DNA of 39,107 nucleotides. It comes from Gnetum montanum. Its lineage: Eukaryota; Streptophyta; Gnetopsida; Gnetales; Gnetaceae. The notes beneath the pieces were generated by a model that saw only the letters and a list, made by a program, of their open reading frames with translations, ran no database searches and was not told the origin of the DNA. Below, one piece after another: positions 1-10,400 of this stretch. A program made the translations under genes and the position numbers. How positions within the stretch are numbered: the first letter of the stretch is position 1; every line of letters starts with the position of its first letter. The stretch spans positions 7,190 through 46,296 of the forward strand of contig MNCI01023467.1 in NCBI GenBank assembly GCA_015680685.1, written 5' to 3'.

Positions 1-584
1 CTTTTAGTCATGGGGGCCCTGGTCCAATTTTTTCAATTTTTCCTAACCCCTACACCTTGGGTAGTCACCAGTGTTATATCTCTAGAATCCATATTGGCCA
101 TATCACAACTCAGCCAATGGACCTTACACTGAGGCAAAGTATCAACTATATTGTGATTTACTTATCCTTGCTCATATGTGATTGTGTTGTGTGTGCAGAT
201 GGCAATCATATAGCAATGGACTGAACCTAGAGGAAACACTTAGGATGGACTAGTGTTGGAATGGTTGTGCAAGGAACAAGATTGATGGCGCGTTCATGGA
301 TGGACAACGGAAGGCGCAATCTTGGCTTTGGCAACAACACATCATCTCCTTTTCTCTCTCTCTCTCTCTCTCTCTTCTCTCTTAGCTACCAAATAAGGCT
401 AGATGTCAATTGTGTATAGTGTTCACTCTTGTGGTCATGAACACTAATGATTATCATGAATTGTAATGTTGATCTGTTCACGTCACCCCATTCACCATTA
501 GTTGTCATTCAAGTCAATAATCCCATGCCTTCCTAATATTTTGTAAGGAACTTGAGGATGATTTTTCATTCAGTCATGGGGGTA
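1..584 (+). mobile_element. 3' internal end of an LTR retrotransposon, cut by the window start
   Basis: This non-coding stretch directly precedes the LTR described next and ends in a purine-rich run with GGGGG (about 578-584), a possible polypurine tract. A CT microsatellite lies at about 351-382. No gag or pol domain is visible, so the assignment rests on position next to the LTR. Confidence 0.5.
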
Positions 585-1393
585 TGATGAGCCGCGATAT
601 TGCGTACGCAATATCACATATGCGATATCACATCCACCATGCGATATCGTGTCTTGTCTCATCTTCTATAAATAAGAGGCGGCACCGTTGGTTTCAAGGC
701 AGTTAAACTTAGACCCTTAGCCAGATTCTTGCAGTTTAGTCATTCCAGAGTTAGAATTATTTCTGTGTGCCCGCAGTAGGAGTCATAGAGTGAACGGATC
801 TTTATTCGAACAATTTGTACCTGAGCACAATTTTGTGTACTGCAATAAAGATGAACTTTATGATAAACCTTGCAGCATACAGAATTAAGCTAATTAGTAA
901 TTAATTATTGTTTAATGCTTTCCTAGCTAATTAATATCTCTCTCAACCTTCAATCCCCTTAGTTAAATACACTTAGTACGGGCACTTCGAGCATGCATGT
1001 AGCACTTGGTAACCCAGTAACGATTAGCGTTTGGTAATCCCAGTAGCGTTGCACTGGTTCAAGATGTGTATGGCAAGTGGGAATAGATACTGGTGTTAGG
1101 AACATTTAGAAACTAGTTAATGAATAGTTAATGTAAGTTAGCCACTTAGTTCTCTCTCTCTCTCCTTTATTAGCAGAAGACATAAAAAATACAAGAGCTA
1201 TAAAAATCATGTACCTCAAGCTTACTTAATCATACAACTGTGACAATACAAGTAAGTTTGGAAAGACAACGATTGATTAACCTTGAGTGTTTCATTAAGG
1301 CGCGTAAGCACTTAGTCTTTGGAGTTCAACCGAATCGTGCGTGAAATGCTTGTATTTGTATGGTTGAGTGTAGGGGTACCTCGCCACTCATCA
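585..1393 (+). mobile_element. LTR of an LTR retrotransposon (probably the 3' LTR)
   Basis: The segment starts TGATGAG and ends CTCATCA, a perfect 7-bp terminal inverted repeat with the TG...CA ends usual for LTRs, 809 bp in all. A purine-rich tract precedes it. Inside are a TATAAATA box (667-674) and an AATAAA signal (844-849), in the order expected for U3-R. The U3 part has a perfect 20-bp palindrome at 596-615. A solo LTR cannot be excluded because the left partner is outside the window. Confidence 0.72.
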
Positions 1394-2200
1394 GGTTTCT
1401 TGTAAAGAGAAGGAGAAAACACTTTCTAAAGAAAAAAGAATACATCAATCAAAGATAAAGAACAAATAGCAACAAAAGCATCTAAAACAAAAAAATTAAT
1501 ATTGTAGAAAATAAATTAATTGTTTAGCTTTCATTTGATGCTTTTTTTCTTGAAGTGGTAGTTGAAAAGCAACATTGTTGAGAATCTAGTATTTGACTCT
1601 TGAAGAAAGATCATAGTTATGCTCTTATTGCTAGAAAATAAATACACAAAGCAGGTTGATCACCAAGAGTAACTTTATTGATGCTTGGTTGAAAGTTACT
1701 ACAAATTTTGGATGTTCATTTCTAATCATACTAAGAAACAAGATTGAAAAAGAAAAATGAGAAAATGAGTCTTAACATCTACAAAGAGGACATTGAGGAG
1801 AAACATTTCCCAAATGTTTAAGATGAATGTTGATAGGAAGATCTTGATGAATAAGACACCATGAAAAATATGAATTTTAGGAAATGTAGGAGCTCTCCAA
1901 ATATCTTTTATTTTCCTCATCCAAAAGTGCATTGATAATTGCATTTTCTAGGCCTTATTGAATTTATTATGAATAAAATCATTCTTTGTAATAATCTCAT
2001 AAGCAACTTTTGAATTAAAATGAAAAACATATTTGCCATCCTTCCAACAAATATCTAGAAAAGCCTAATGTAAATTATTATTAATTTTAAATAATTTTTT
2101 AAGATTATGAATTAAATTTTCAAAATTCTTTTTTCTCTTTCTATTCAAATCATTAAAGGCTAGAAGCTTCATTCCAAGTAATCCATCTATCATTGCATAC
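1394..2200 (-). mobile_element. Degenerate LINE 3' fragment (RT-associated zinc-binding region)
   Basis: On the minus strand, 2050-1995 reads DGKYVFHFNSKVAYEII and 1890-1800 reads FPKIHIFHGVLFIKIFLST. Together these resemble the plant LINE C-terminal region (W-DGK-SVKSAYE ... W-LPKI-FF-W), the zf-RVT domain. The frame is interrupted by a stop near 1950 and the zinc-binding cysteines are not intact. The 3' tail part (1394-1540) recurs at about 3203-3360. The upper boundary is approximate. Confidence 0.6.
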
Positions 2201-2274
2201 ACAAACATCTCATTGTTAAATATTTGATAATTTGTTTAAGTGACATGAATAACAAGAGGCCTCTATATTTATAA

Positions 2275-2345
2275 AATTACTTAGAACATGCAACTTCTTA
2301 TTTACAAGTTACAGGTTTAATTCTAAGGAGTATGTTGATATGACA
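2275..2345 (+). repeat. SINE-like fragment, family B
   Basis: It contains TTAGAACATGCAACTT followed by ACAAGTTACAGGTTTAATTC, matching the family B copy at 7745, including the B-box-like GGTTTAATTC. Confidence 0.5.
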
Positions 2346-2554
2346 TCCATATTATTCTACTTAACTTCCACAAAAGTATTGTGTTGCGTATATGTCTTGG
2401 CATACATATAGTCATCTAGTTCTAGTTACAACATCCATATTGAAAATTGAAACTAAATTTTTACTTAAGTCTATTATGACCTTTTTGGATCCATTGGATA
2501 GAGTAGCTTTAGAATTTTTTTATAGATTTTTTAAAAAATCTATAACTCAACATT

Positions 2555-2950
2555 ACCTACTGGAATCAACCTAACCATGGAATTACTACAAACTTGTTGA
2601 AACCATGGGTTGACATTTTGAAACATAAACTACTTATAGATTTATCACCATTGACCATTGGAGTTAAATCTAACCATGGGTTCATTGTAAACTCATTAAG
2701 CCCATGGGTTGAAATTTTGAAATTAAAACTAAATTTGTACTTATGTGTTCATCAACCTTTCCCATTGGAATGAAAGGTAACTAGGGGATCATTGTAAATC
2801 CATTGAGTTGAAATTAAACAAAAATTAATTTTTTACTTATGAAATTATGAGACAACACTAGTTTCAAATTTACCTGTATGGAGCCCATTGGAATCAAACT
2901 TGTGATCATAGGTTTCCATGATAAAGCTCTTACCACCAATCAAATTCTTA
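2555..2950 (-). repeat. Tandem array of SINE-like units, antisense
   Basis: About four degenerate units recur, each with a form of CATTGGAATCAAA-C followed by ACCATGGGTTCATTGTAAAC and TTGAAATTTTGAAA (near 2555, 2645, 2755 and 2883). The last (2875-2945), read on the minus strand, is a family A SINE-like head with GGTAAGAGC and AGTTTGATTCC. Confidence 0.5.
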
Positions 2951-3202
2951 AAACTATTGAGCTCATGTGTTGAAATCCATAAAATCTATTTGTCTTCAAT
3001 GTTTAGGAGGTGTTGAACCCCAAAAAAGGAAAATTAATATCATTGAAGAGAGAGTCTAAAGAAAAAGCCCAATAGTTTTGGAGATGCCTTTTCATGTTTT
3101 CATTCTTATAACTAATCTTGAGAAACCTCCCCTATTGGATAGGAAAAAGATTAGGCCTTGTCCTTGTTCAAAAGTGCTATCATGGGTTTTTACTTCCTTC
3201 TA

Positions 3203-3360
3203 ATGGATTTCTTGTAAAGAGCAGGAGAAACTTTCCCTAAAGACAAAAAAATACATTAATTTGAAAAAATGAACAAATTGCAACTAAAAGCTTTCTATCC
3301 TTGAACCTACAAAACAAAAGTAGGTTAATGTTGTAGAAAATAAATTATTTGTTTTGTATT
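3203..3360 (-). repeat. Second copy of the LINE 3'-tail repeat
   Basis: Starting from TTCTTGTAAAGAG, this stretch matches 1394-1540 throughout in diverged form: GGAGAAA, then A-rich text, then TTGTAGAAAATAAATTA. Both copies point the same way, so they look like two insertions, or a duplication, of the same element tail. Confidence 0.6.
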
Positions 3361-3409
3361 TAACACCATATTCATTTTATACAATCTATGTTTCTAGAGT
3401 ATTTAAGAG

Positions 3410-3590
3410 GGATCATCATTTGCAATGATGGTAAGGTGCTTGTGTCTCATGTTGAAGACTTATGTTTGAGGCTATGTGCAACCACTCAAAGAGGTTAGGT
3501 TTTTGCTCATCTACTAATCCTCTTGGGACCTTGCTTGCCATATGAGCACTGTGGATTTGGGTGATGATCTTCTTCATTTTTCTAGAGTAT
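3410..3590 (+). repeat. SINE-like element, family C
   Basis: It aligns over about 150 bp with 33165-33320: ATGATGGTAAGGTGCTTGTG, then AAGACTTATGTTTGAGGC, then GCAACCACTCAAAGAGGTTAG, CTCATCTACT and GGACC-TGC-TGCCAT-TGAGCA. The head resembles tRNA A and B boxes. Similarity of both head and body between distant copies shows a dispersed family. Confidence 0.65.
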
Positions 3591-3640
3591 TTAACACCAT
3601 AGTTATATATATATATATCAAATGATTTAAATTTTTGATA

Positions 3641-3705
3641 GCGAGGTATAGCTCTTTGGGTTAAAGCATGCAACTTATAGTTTGCAAGTCATAGGTCCAA
3701 TTTTG
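3641..3705 (+). repeat. SINE-like fragment, family B
   Basis: TATAGCTCTTTGGGTTAAAG followed by TTTGCAAGTCATAGGTCCAA mirrors the tRNA-like A- and B-box head of the copy at 7745. It is truncated just after the B box, where a family A copy begins. Confidence 0.55.
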
Positions 3706-3850
3706 TTAGCCTAGTGGTACAGGTCTTAGCTTGGTAACCCCAAGCTACAGGTTTGACTCCACTAGGTACCACTGAGTTATAGCCTTCTATAAATCTTGGG
3801 GGTGCATGTATGTTTCACTTATTTTGGGTTCCGACACCTCCCACAGGTCC
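3705..3850 (+). repeat. SINE-like element, family A
   Basis: GTTAGCCTAGTGGTACAGGT (A-box-like) is followed by CAGGTTTGACTCC (B-box-like), then the body CACTGAGTTATA, ATAAATCTTGGGGGTGCATG and TTTCACTTAT. The body recurs at about 4060-4140. Confidence 0.6.
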
Positions 3851-3990
3851 AAATTTGTTACTAAGACATTACTTGGTTAGAGTGCGTGACTTGCCCCATG
3901 CCTTGCCTCTCTTAATGGTTTAATTATAACACATCATTATATGACTATATCTCACACAATGTTATATTCTCCTTAAGCCCTACCAACAAT

Positions 3991-4150
3991 GAGATGTTAG
4001 CCACATGGTAAGATACTTAAGTTTGAAATTCTAAGTCATGGATCGATTTCGGTGAGCAATGCTAAGTTATATAAAGTTGTATTGGACTATATATCTTGGG
4101 GTGTACTAATGTTTCACTTATCCCCACCACCAAACATCTCCCCCACCCCC
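3991..4150 (+). repeat. SINE-like element, family A (diverged)
   Basis: GATGTTAGCCACATGGTAAG heads a unit whose body (CTAAGTTATA, then ATATCTTGGGGTGTACTAAT and GTTTCACTTATCC) matches the 3705 copy. A partial family B-like piece lies between the two, at about 3843-3910. Confidence 0.55.
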
Positions 4151-4266
4151 CACTACCAAAGTTTTGTGTTTACAATATGTCCTAAGAGTACATAAAGGGG
4201 GTTGGAGTATATGACTATATGTACCCCTAGGACATATAATAAATATAATCCTCTCATAGAGCTTAG

Positions 4267-4462
4267 GTGGAACATTATAACTTAGTGCTAATTGCTAGGA
4301 TTGAAACCATAATTTGGAGTTTCCAAATCAAGAGTTTGACTCCTAGACTAACACTGCTCTACTTCCAACATCAACAACAAAGTGTTAGCCCCACTGTTAA
4401 GACTCTTAATTTAGTAACTTCAATTTATGAATTTGATTTTAGTTTGCAATACTAAGTTATGA
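4267..4462. repeat. Head-to-head pair of family A SINE-like fragments
   Basis: 4267-4353 read on the minus strand gives GTTAGTCTAGGAGTCAAACT then GGTTTCAATCC. 4380-4462 on the plus strand gives GTGTTAGCCCCACTGTTAAG, then AATTTGATTTTAG and CTAAGTTATGAAG. The two fragments face opposite ways. Confidence 0.45.
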
Positions 4463-4608
4463 AGTTTTAATTTAAAGGTAACCTTCCTATAATTTTTTAA
4501 AATTTGTTTAATTTACATAATACATGAACTACCACTACTATTTTTTAATTTTCCAATTTTATGTAGCATTTTTAATGAACTATACTGAAAACTATAATTT
4601 GGCCGATA

Positions 4609-4940
4609 GGCCATTACCAGTCATAATTCGGTAACGCTAATGTTTTGTACGTAACGCTGACTAGCGTTGACTTTCACACAGGCCATTTCAGTAACACAAG
4701 TTTGTGCACAATGCTGATGTGTAACTAAAATTCCAGACAGGCCATTTCGGTAACGCAACTTTGTGCATAACGCTGACGTGTAACTAAAATTCCAGACAGG
4801 CCATTTCGGTAATGCAACTTTGTGCATAACGCTTATGAAAGGTTACGTCATGTTCTAAAAGGTTATGTAGGCCATTTTGGTAATGCAACTTTGTGCATAA
4901 CACTTATGAAAGGTTACGTCGTGTTCTGAAAGGTTGCGTT
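4609..4940. repeat. Degenerate tandem array, units of 59-72 bp
   Basis: Five units begin with GGCCATT at 4609, 4681, 4740, 4799 and 4870, so the spacing is 72, 59, 59 and 71 bp. The common core is GGCCATTTCGGTAACGCAAC followed by TTTGTGCATAACGCT. The central units keep ACGTGTAACTAAAATTCCAG, while the last two have ATGAAAGGTTACGTC instead. A TATTTATGA box follows at about 4957. Confidence 0.8.
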
Positions 4941-4982
4941 TGTTGCATACTTCTCTATTTATGAACCATGCCTTTGCTTTGA

Positions 4983-5803
4983 TGTGTTGAAGCTTATGCA
5001 GTTCCCATGCACTTGCACGCCACGGCTTCGACCAAGCCCTCGGCCTTGCACCTCTGGATGTTGTTCTGGAATTCGCTCAGAAGCTCTACTCCTTGGATTT
5101 TCGATAGTTGCCTCTCATGCAGACTTGAATCGAGCTTCTTACTTTTGTTCCTGATTTCAACTTCTGCGTTGCCTCTGCAAGGTCTCGCTGCAACTCTGCA
5201 TTGGCGTTGCCCCCTGAAGAAACAGTTTCTATGTTCTTTGGAGGATTCATTGTCTCTGTCGTTGCCAAGGTTGTTGCCATCATTTGATTGTTGGCTTTGT
5301 TGAGATTGCTTTGAATTTCTTGAGAAAGAAAGCGATTGCTTTGTAATTGTTGATAGAATTTTCAAGAAATAATTCAAAAGGTTATCGGAATTCAATTGCC
5401 AGAAAATACCTTGAACTGGGTTGCACATATTTGGAGTTTCCTTTCTAAGTATTGTGCATCTTTGATAGAGGGAACAAACCTGTGGACATGTGCATGTCCA
5501 TGAATTTGGTGACGCAGTAATGCCACACAAGATAAGGAACACGGGCCCTACCTCACCAATCTCTAACATAGTTAAGTAGTCCTTTGTCATGAAGAGCCAT
5601 CAGGACATGCTCTTCCAGTGTATCTTGAATTTCCACCATTTTAGGTTCATACATCATATCTTCCTCCTCATGGAAAGCATGACAAATGAGTTGAAGGGTA
5701 TTCATAGATTCATGCGAAAGAGAATGCAGTGTCATCATCCTTTCTAATTTATCTTCTCCTTCTCTCTCAAGAGATGATGATGATAGCAGTTGCTGCACTG
5801 CAC
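4983..5803 (-). pseudogene. Unrecognised minus-strand gene or gene fragment with spliced structure
   Basis: Read on the minus strand, an exon-like segment runs from about 5801 (after a GTTGTGCAG acceptor) to about 5565. It contains MMTLHSLSHESMNTLQLICH, EIQDTLEEHVLMALHDKG and NYVRDW, ending at a GTGAGG donor. A second segment (about 5485-5415), after an acceptor TCCACAG, joins in frame with FVPSIKDAQYLERKLQICAT and ends at AAG|GTATTT. A third (about 5310-5140) has NAELQRDLAEATQKLKSGTK before a GTAAGA donor. The join from the second to the third segment is out of phase with the splice sites I can see. The product looks helical or coiled-coil; I do not recognise the family. It could be a live minus-strand gene with its first exon further up, or a captured or decayed gene piece. 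Confidence 0.4.
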
Positions 5804-5899
5804 AACATGTTTATAATCATTCAATAAAGCATTCCATGGTCTTATAATATTTTTATATGTCATGTTTAAATTATCATTGCAGCAAATGACTGGTGATCA

Positions 5900-6415
5900 C
5901 TAGCTTAGTTATATATTTATAATATATATCTATAAATTGGTCAAGAGAATCTTATTTGTTTACAAGTAAAAAGTTCTTTGAGTAAAAAATTTCACAACTT
6001 CTGGACGAAGAATAAGATTTAAAAACCCAAATTTTCATGTCTTCTGGACGAAGAACAAGAGTTATGTACCTTATTTTTCCTAAGGATGGGTTTTCTGAAA
6101 ATTCTTTTTCCATCAATTAATGTATGCTTTCACTCTCGGCCAAATTTGCATTATATATCAAAAATAACAAATTGGGTCGAGGGTGAGAGCATACATTAGT
6201 TGATGGAAATTTTTTTTTCAGAAAACCCATCCTTAGGAAAAATAAGGTACATAACTCTTGTTCTTTGTCCAGAAGACATGAAAATTTGGGTTTTTAAATC
6301 TTGTTCTTCGTCCAGAAGTCGTGAAATTTTTTACTTAAAAAACTTTTTATTCGTAAACAAATAAGATTCTCTTGGCAATTTATAAACATATATTATAAAT
6401 ATATAACTAAGCTAG
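5900..6415. mobile_element. 516-bp foldback element (MITE-like)
   Basis: The left arm (5900-6147) and right arm (6169-6415) are near-perfect inverted repeats of about 248 bp around a 21-nt loop. The outer ends are CTAGCTTAGTTAT and its inverse ATAACTAAGCTAG. Each arm holds two copies of CTGGACGAAGAA or its complement (6001, 6044, 6261, 6304). No ORF lies inside. The ends do not match Stowaway or Tourist consensus ends and no clear target duplication is seen, so the superfamily is unknown. Confidence 0.85.
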
Positions 6416-6779
6416 TTAATTAGTTTAAATTTATAATAATTTCTTTTTCTTCCGGATTCAACTTTCGGGCTATCATATGTGCATAGAGACCAGTAAATCA
6501 CACAAATTTGCAAATTGAAATGGTAAACGTCCCCCACGGTGTGTGTGGTGGACGGGGGATAATGTGAAGTCGGAAAATTAAAAGGCGGAACGGTACTCAC
6601 GAAAATAAGTTTGAACAGGTACAAATTTCTCTCTACGCAACATGCGCAACGCAAGCAGGGCGAACGCAGTTAAGTCCTGCCTGTAAAACGATTGGAAGGA
6701 GATAGAACCCGGTGATCAGTTAGTTACAGGAGGTTCATACGCAAACACAGGGAAGGCAAGAGAAGAGAAGATAGAAAAG
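6416..6779 (+). promoter_or_regulatory. CTR9 core promoter and 5' leader
   Basis: This 364-bp stretch lies between the foldback element and the CTR9 start. It is visibly richer in CpG than the surroundings, especially around 6525-6680. No convincing TATA box is seen at a normal distance, which fits a housekeeping promoter. There is no ATG between about 6650 and 6779, so no upstream ORF precedes the start there. The transcription start cannot be placed from sequence alone. Confidence 0.5.
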
Positions 6780-7400
6780 ATGAGGTATCTGTACATACCC
6801 GTGCAGAATTCGGAAGAGGAGGTGTGTGTAGATCTTGATGACCTTCCGACAGATGCCACCGATATCCTTGATATCCTCAAGGCCGAGCAAGCACCTCTCT
6901 ACTTATGGCGCATTATTGCCGTAAGCATCATAATCATTCATTCCCCTTAGTTTACTGCTTTTGTTTGAATCGTAGTGTTATCATGTCAATTAGGGCTCAA
7001 CATGCAGTTGAGAGGTTTTAAGACAAAGCGTGTTACCATTTTTAACGTCAAACTGAAACTGAGAGTGAAATTTAATTACGTTATTAGAAGGCCCTATGTA
7101 TTTCTGTATCCGTTAGCCTTGCAAAGAGTTTTGCTGCATTAGGAGTATAGTTTTGAATGCAACTTATATCCAGTGATGCCCTACAAGTTATCTGGTTGAA
7201 GATATTAGTGCCCAGAATCTTCATATTAATGTGTTCCATGTAGTTTTCTTTGTTTAGCAAAGCTAAAACTTTACCTTTTAAGAATCTCCTATTTTTGTGA
7301 AGCAACTGATATTTTGTACTTATAACCTTGCAGAGGGAGTACTACAATCAAGGAAAAATAGACGAGTTTCAACAAATTCTGGAGGAGGGATCTAGTCCAG
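6780..7400 (+). CDS. CTR9: CTR9 exons 1-2: conserved N-terminus
   Basis: Exon 1 (6780-6920, 47 codons) encodes the conserved opening IPVQNSEEEV and the stretch DILDILKAEQAPLYLWRIIA, a hallmark of plant CTR9. Exon 2 (7334-7400) adds REYYNQGKIDEFQQILEEGS and ends after the first base of a Glu codon completed by exon 3. The intron between them is 413 bp with donor GTAAGC and acceptor TTGCAG. Confidence 0.95.
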
Positions 7401-10400
7401 GTGTTTTATTTTTTCTTTTTCGAAATGATTACTCTCATCTACGTAAGTATTTAATTTGGACTTTTTTGAATATCTTGGGTGTCAGGAAAGGCAGATATAA
7501 CCTTTAAAGCATAATCTTAAATGAGTTATTTTTAGGGCCCAAACTTGTGGTTGTTATAATACGCAACTGCAATATGAGGACATTTAATTATTATTACCAG
7601 TTATAGTTGCTTTTGCCAACGTTCCCTTTATGACCCTTCTGCATTCATGAAATCCAAGGTTTTGGAAGGAGTTGCTCTAGCTTTAGTCAGTAGTGTCTAA
7701 AAGGAGGTGAGTCAATTATTTTTGACATTACATGGTATTCACACATGTTAGTGAGACATAGTTCAGTTGGGTAGAGCATGAGGCTTGTGATTTGCAAGTC
7801 ACAGGTTCAAACCCAAGAAGGTATGCTGAGACACATCTGAGCCTGGGGACACAGTAAAGATATATGTTCAGGCTATGGCATCAGTAGACAGCTGGCCATA
7901 GAAAATAACTGTTAAATGTGTAGTCTATTTTAGTGGTCAGCCCATATTGATGAGATAAACAAACCATGATGTTGATCCTGTACACCAGTATGTTTCTGAA
8001 GTGCATGGTGAGATCAGATGTTGAATGCATAGCATGGTATGTTTTTATTTTGTCATTATGGTTCTGTATAATGTGGTAACCTATATCTGGATCTGGTAGC
8101 TGTGTTCTTGGGACATGAGTATTGTGATTGGCTGCCATTGATACTTATGCGATCCCACCAGAGACGTTTGATAAAGTTTCCAAGTGAAGTGTAAACTGAT
8201 TTTGCACACTGAAGTGTTGGTTATCTTGATTCATGAAATTAAAGCTTTTTTGTGATGTTGCCTATTTGACCTATAAGGAATCCTAAATTCTGTCTGGATG
8301 TATCAACTTGTTAGATTCAGTCGTTCCAATTCCTTTAATAATGATAACTTGGATGGAATAGCAGCATAATTCTAGAATCATTGTGTTTGAATTGCTGATA
8401 CACTCATTAACACAAACAGTTGCAAGTGTAAACTAAATAGGACTGCCAAAATTTTTCTTAGCAACCTTTAAAATTAAGTCAGTTTTCGCAATTTCTTAGG
8501 TTCTTTGTTGTTTATTTCTGGAAATTAAATCATTTGAAATATGAATCTTTTGGGAAAGCTAGCATGAGGGACCATGGCTGGGCTGTGGATGTTATGTGTG
8601 TCCGAGTGATGAAGGTAAAATATTTAAATTAAACAGAAGGGTTTTTAAAAGGACTGCATATTGTTGGTGGTTTGGCAATATGAAAAGGACTTTAGAAAGT
8701 GGAGACTTGGATTAAAAATCTTTTTATAAAATTTCAGGAATGTGAGGCTTTGTTATGGAAAGATAAGCACTCATACCATGTTGTAGATGTTTGCAATACG
8801 TTAAATGGATAGGTTAAGTATACAAGGAAGCTACTCATTAGGAAAAAGTGGGCCTCATTTTAAAAGTTCATTCATTTTTTGAAAGGGTATGAAAAGAAAA
8901 GATTGAACAATCTTGTACTTTTTTGAAACAAGGGTGGAAAATGGTTAATAGATGTTAGTTATTGTAAGGATGACAATCATATCTTTGTGGACTGCCTTGC
9001 AATTGCTTTTATTTGGAATAAAGTTTCAATAGCTACAAATCAACTTTTTATAATGCTAAAATATTTACAAAATCTTGCCTGGAATTGGATAGGTGGAATA
9101 TGATATATTAATAAAACTTGGAGTGCTTTATAGTGTATTTGATTTTTAAACTTTGGAAGGAAAGAAATTACTGAATTTTGGAAGGGATAGAAAGGAATCT
9201 AACCAGAATACGGTGGTTAGCAGTAAAAATTTGAAAAGGGAGTGTGAAATATAAGATGGGACTTGATTGCTCAGGTCTTTGAATCTTATTGGATTATAAT
9301 CTTCATGTGTGAAGAAAAATTTCATGATTTTGTCAATCAGTTACTGTATTGGTTGAGAATGATGTGCTTTTCTTTAAAACAACTATATTTTTCTAGTGAA
9401 ATAACTTTTGTCAATTTTCAAGTAACTTTCTTATTATTACACTGTTTTGATGCACCTGTCTCAGTTGTCTTCAATATTATTGATCCTGGGCTGAAATCGA
9501 ATTTTAAACAGAATACAAGAAAATGATAGTTGGGATTTTTAATTTGTAAGACTCATTTATGATTCTTTTTCCTATGCTGCTTTTTAATTAGCCATGCAAA
9601 TTATAAAGGGGGGTTTTGGAGCCTGAAGTAAACTTTTGTAGAACTTTATAACCGAACGCTACCCACTGGAATCAAACTTATAACTTGGAGTTTCCAAATC
9701 AAGATTCTTACCTAAATAGCCTTATAAACTATAAAATGATGTTTTCTTTGCTTCTTGTATGTATGATAAAGGCAGTAATAAGGCTGTGGCAACTCTCAAA
9801 AGTAAGCTAGTTTTTATATCCTCATGCGTTGGTGCTGATGGAGGTCATGCCTGGATGAAAATATTCTTTAATTGCCTAAGGTTTCAGAGTTTGACATAGA
9901 CTTTTTGTGCTGTTGGATTGATATTACACACAAATGCATATAAGATTTACAATTGTTTTTTCTTCTAGCATTTACCATTGGGTTATAATTGTCCCATGTT
10001 AACTATCTAATGGTACTTTGCATATAGATGTAATGTTTAATTGCCTAACGCTTCAGAGGTCAACATAGACTTTTTGTGCCATTGGATTGATATTACATGA
10101 ACGCATATAGAATTTTACAATGGTTATTTTTTCTGGCATTTACCATTGATTTATGGTTGTCCCATGTTAGCTATCCAATGGCAGTTTGCACGTGGTTGAA
10201 ATGTTTGTGGAGGCATGTACATGCTCGTAACAGTTCAAATATTATTTATTGAATAAAATGAATCTTTTATCAACTTTTCGGTTCTGCTTTCATTTCCTGC
10301 ATTTTAGTTACTGTTGAGCTTTCATTAAGTTATGCTTCATTGTATGTGGTGATGCAGAAATTGAACAGTACTATGCTACTTCAAAGTATGACAGAGTAGC

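Larger units (their letters stand above)
7401..10357 (+). other. CTR9 intron 2
   Basis: 2,957 bp. It holds a sense SINE-like copy (about 7745-7865), an antisense SINE-like fragment (about 9650-9725) and a degenerate tandem duplication (9866-10200). The rest is AT-rich with no recognisable content. Confidence 0.85.

Noticed and set aside
5007-5303. 98-codon plus-strand ORF
   Set aside because: It overlaps the minus-strand segment that shows splice-like joints and coiled-coil composition, and its own protein is leucine/serine-rich without recognisable domains.
7745-7820. Possible tRNA gene (strong A- and B-box-like motifs)
   Set aside because: No acceptor stem pairing or proper anticodon arm is visible, and the same head with a shared non-tRNA body recurs elsewhere, so it is a SINE-like repeat.
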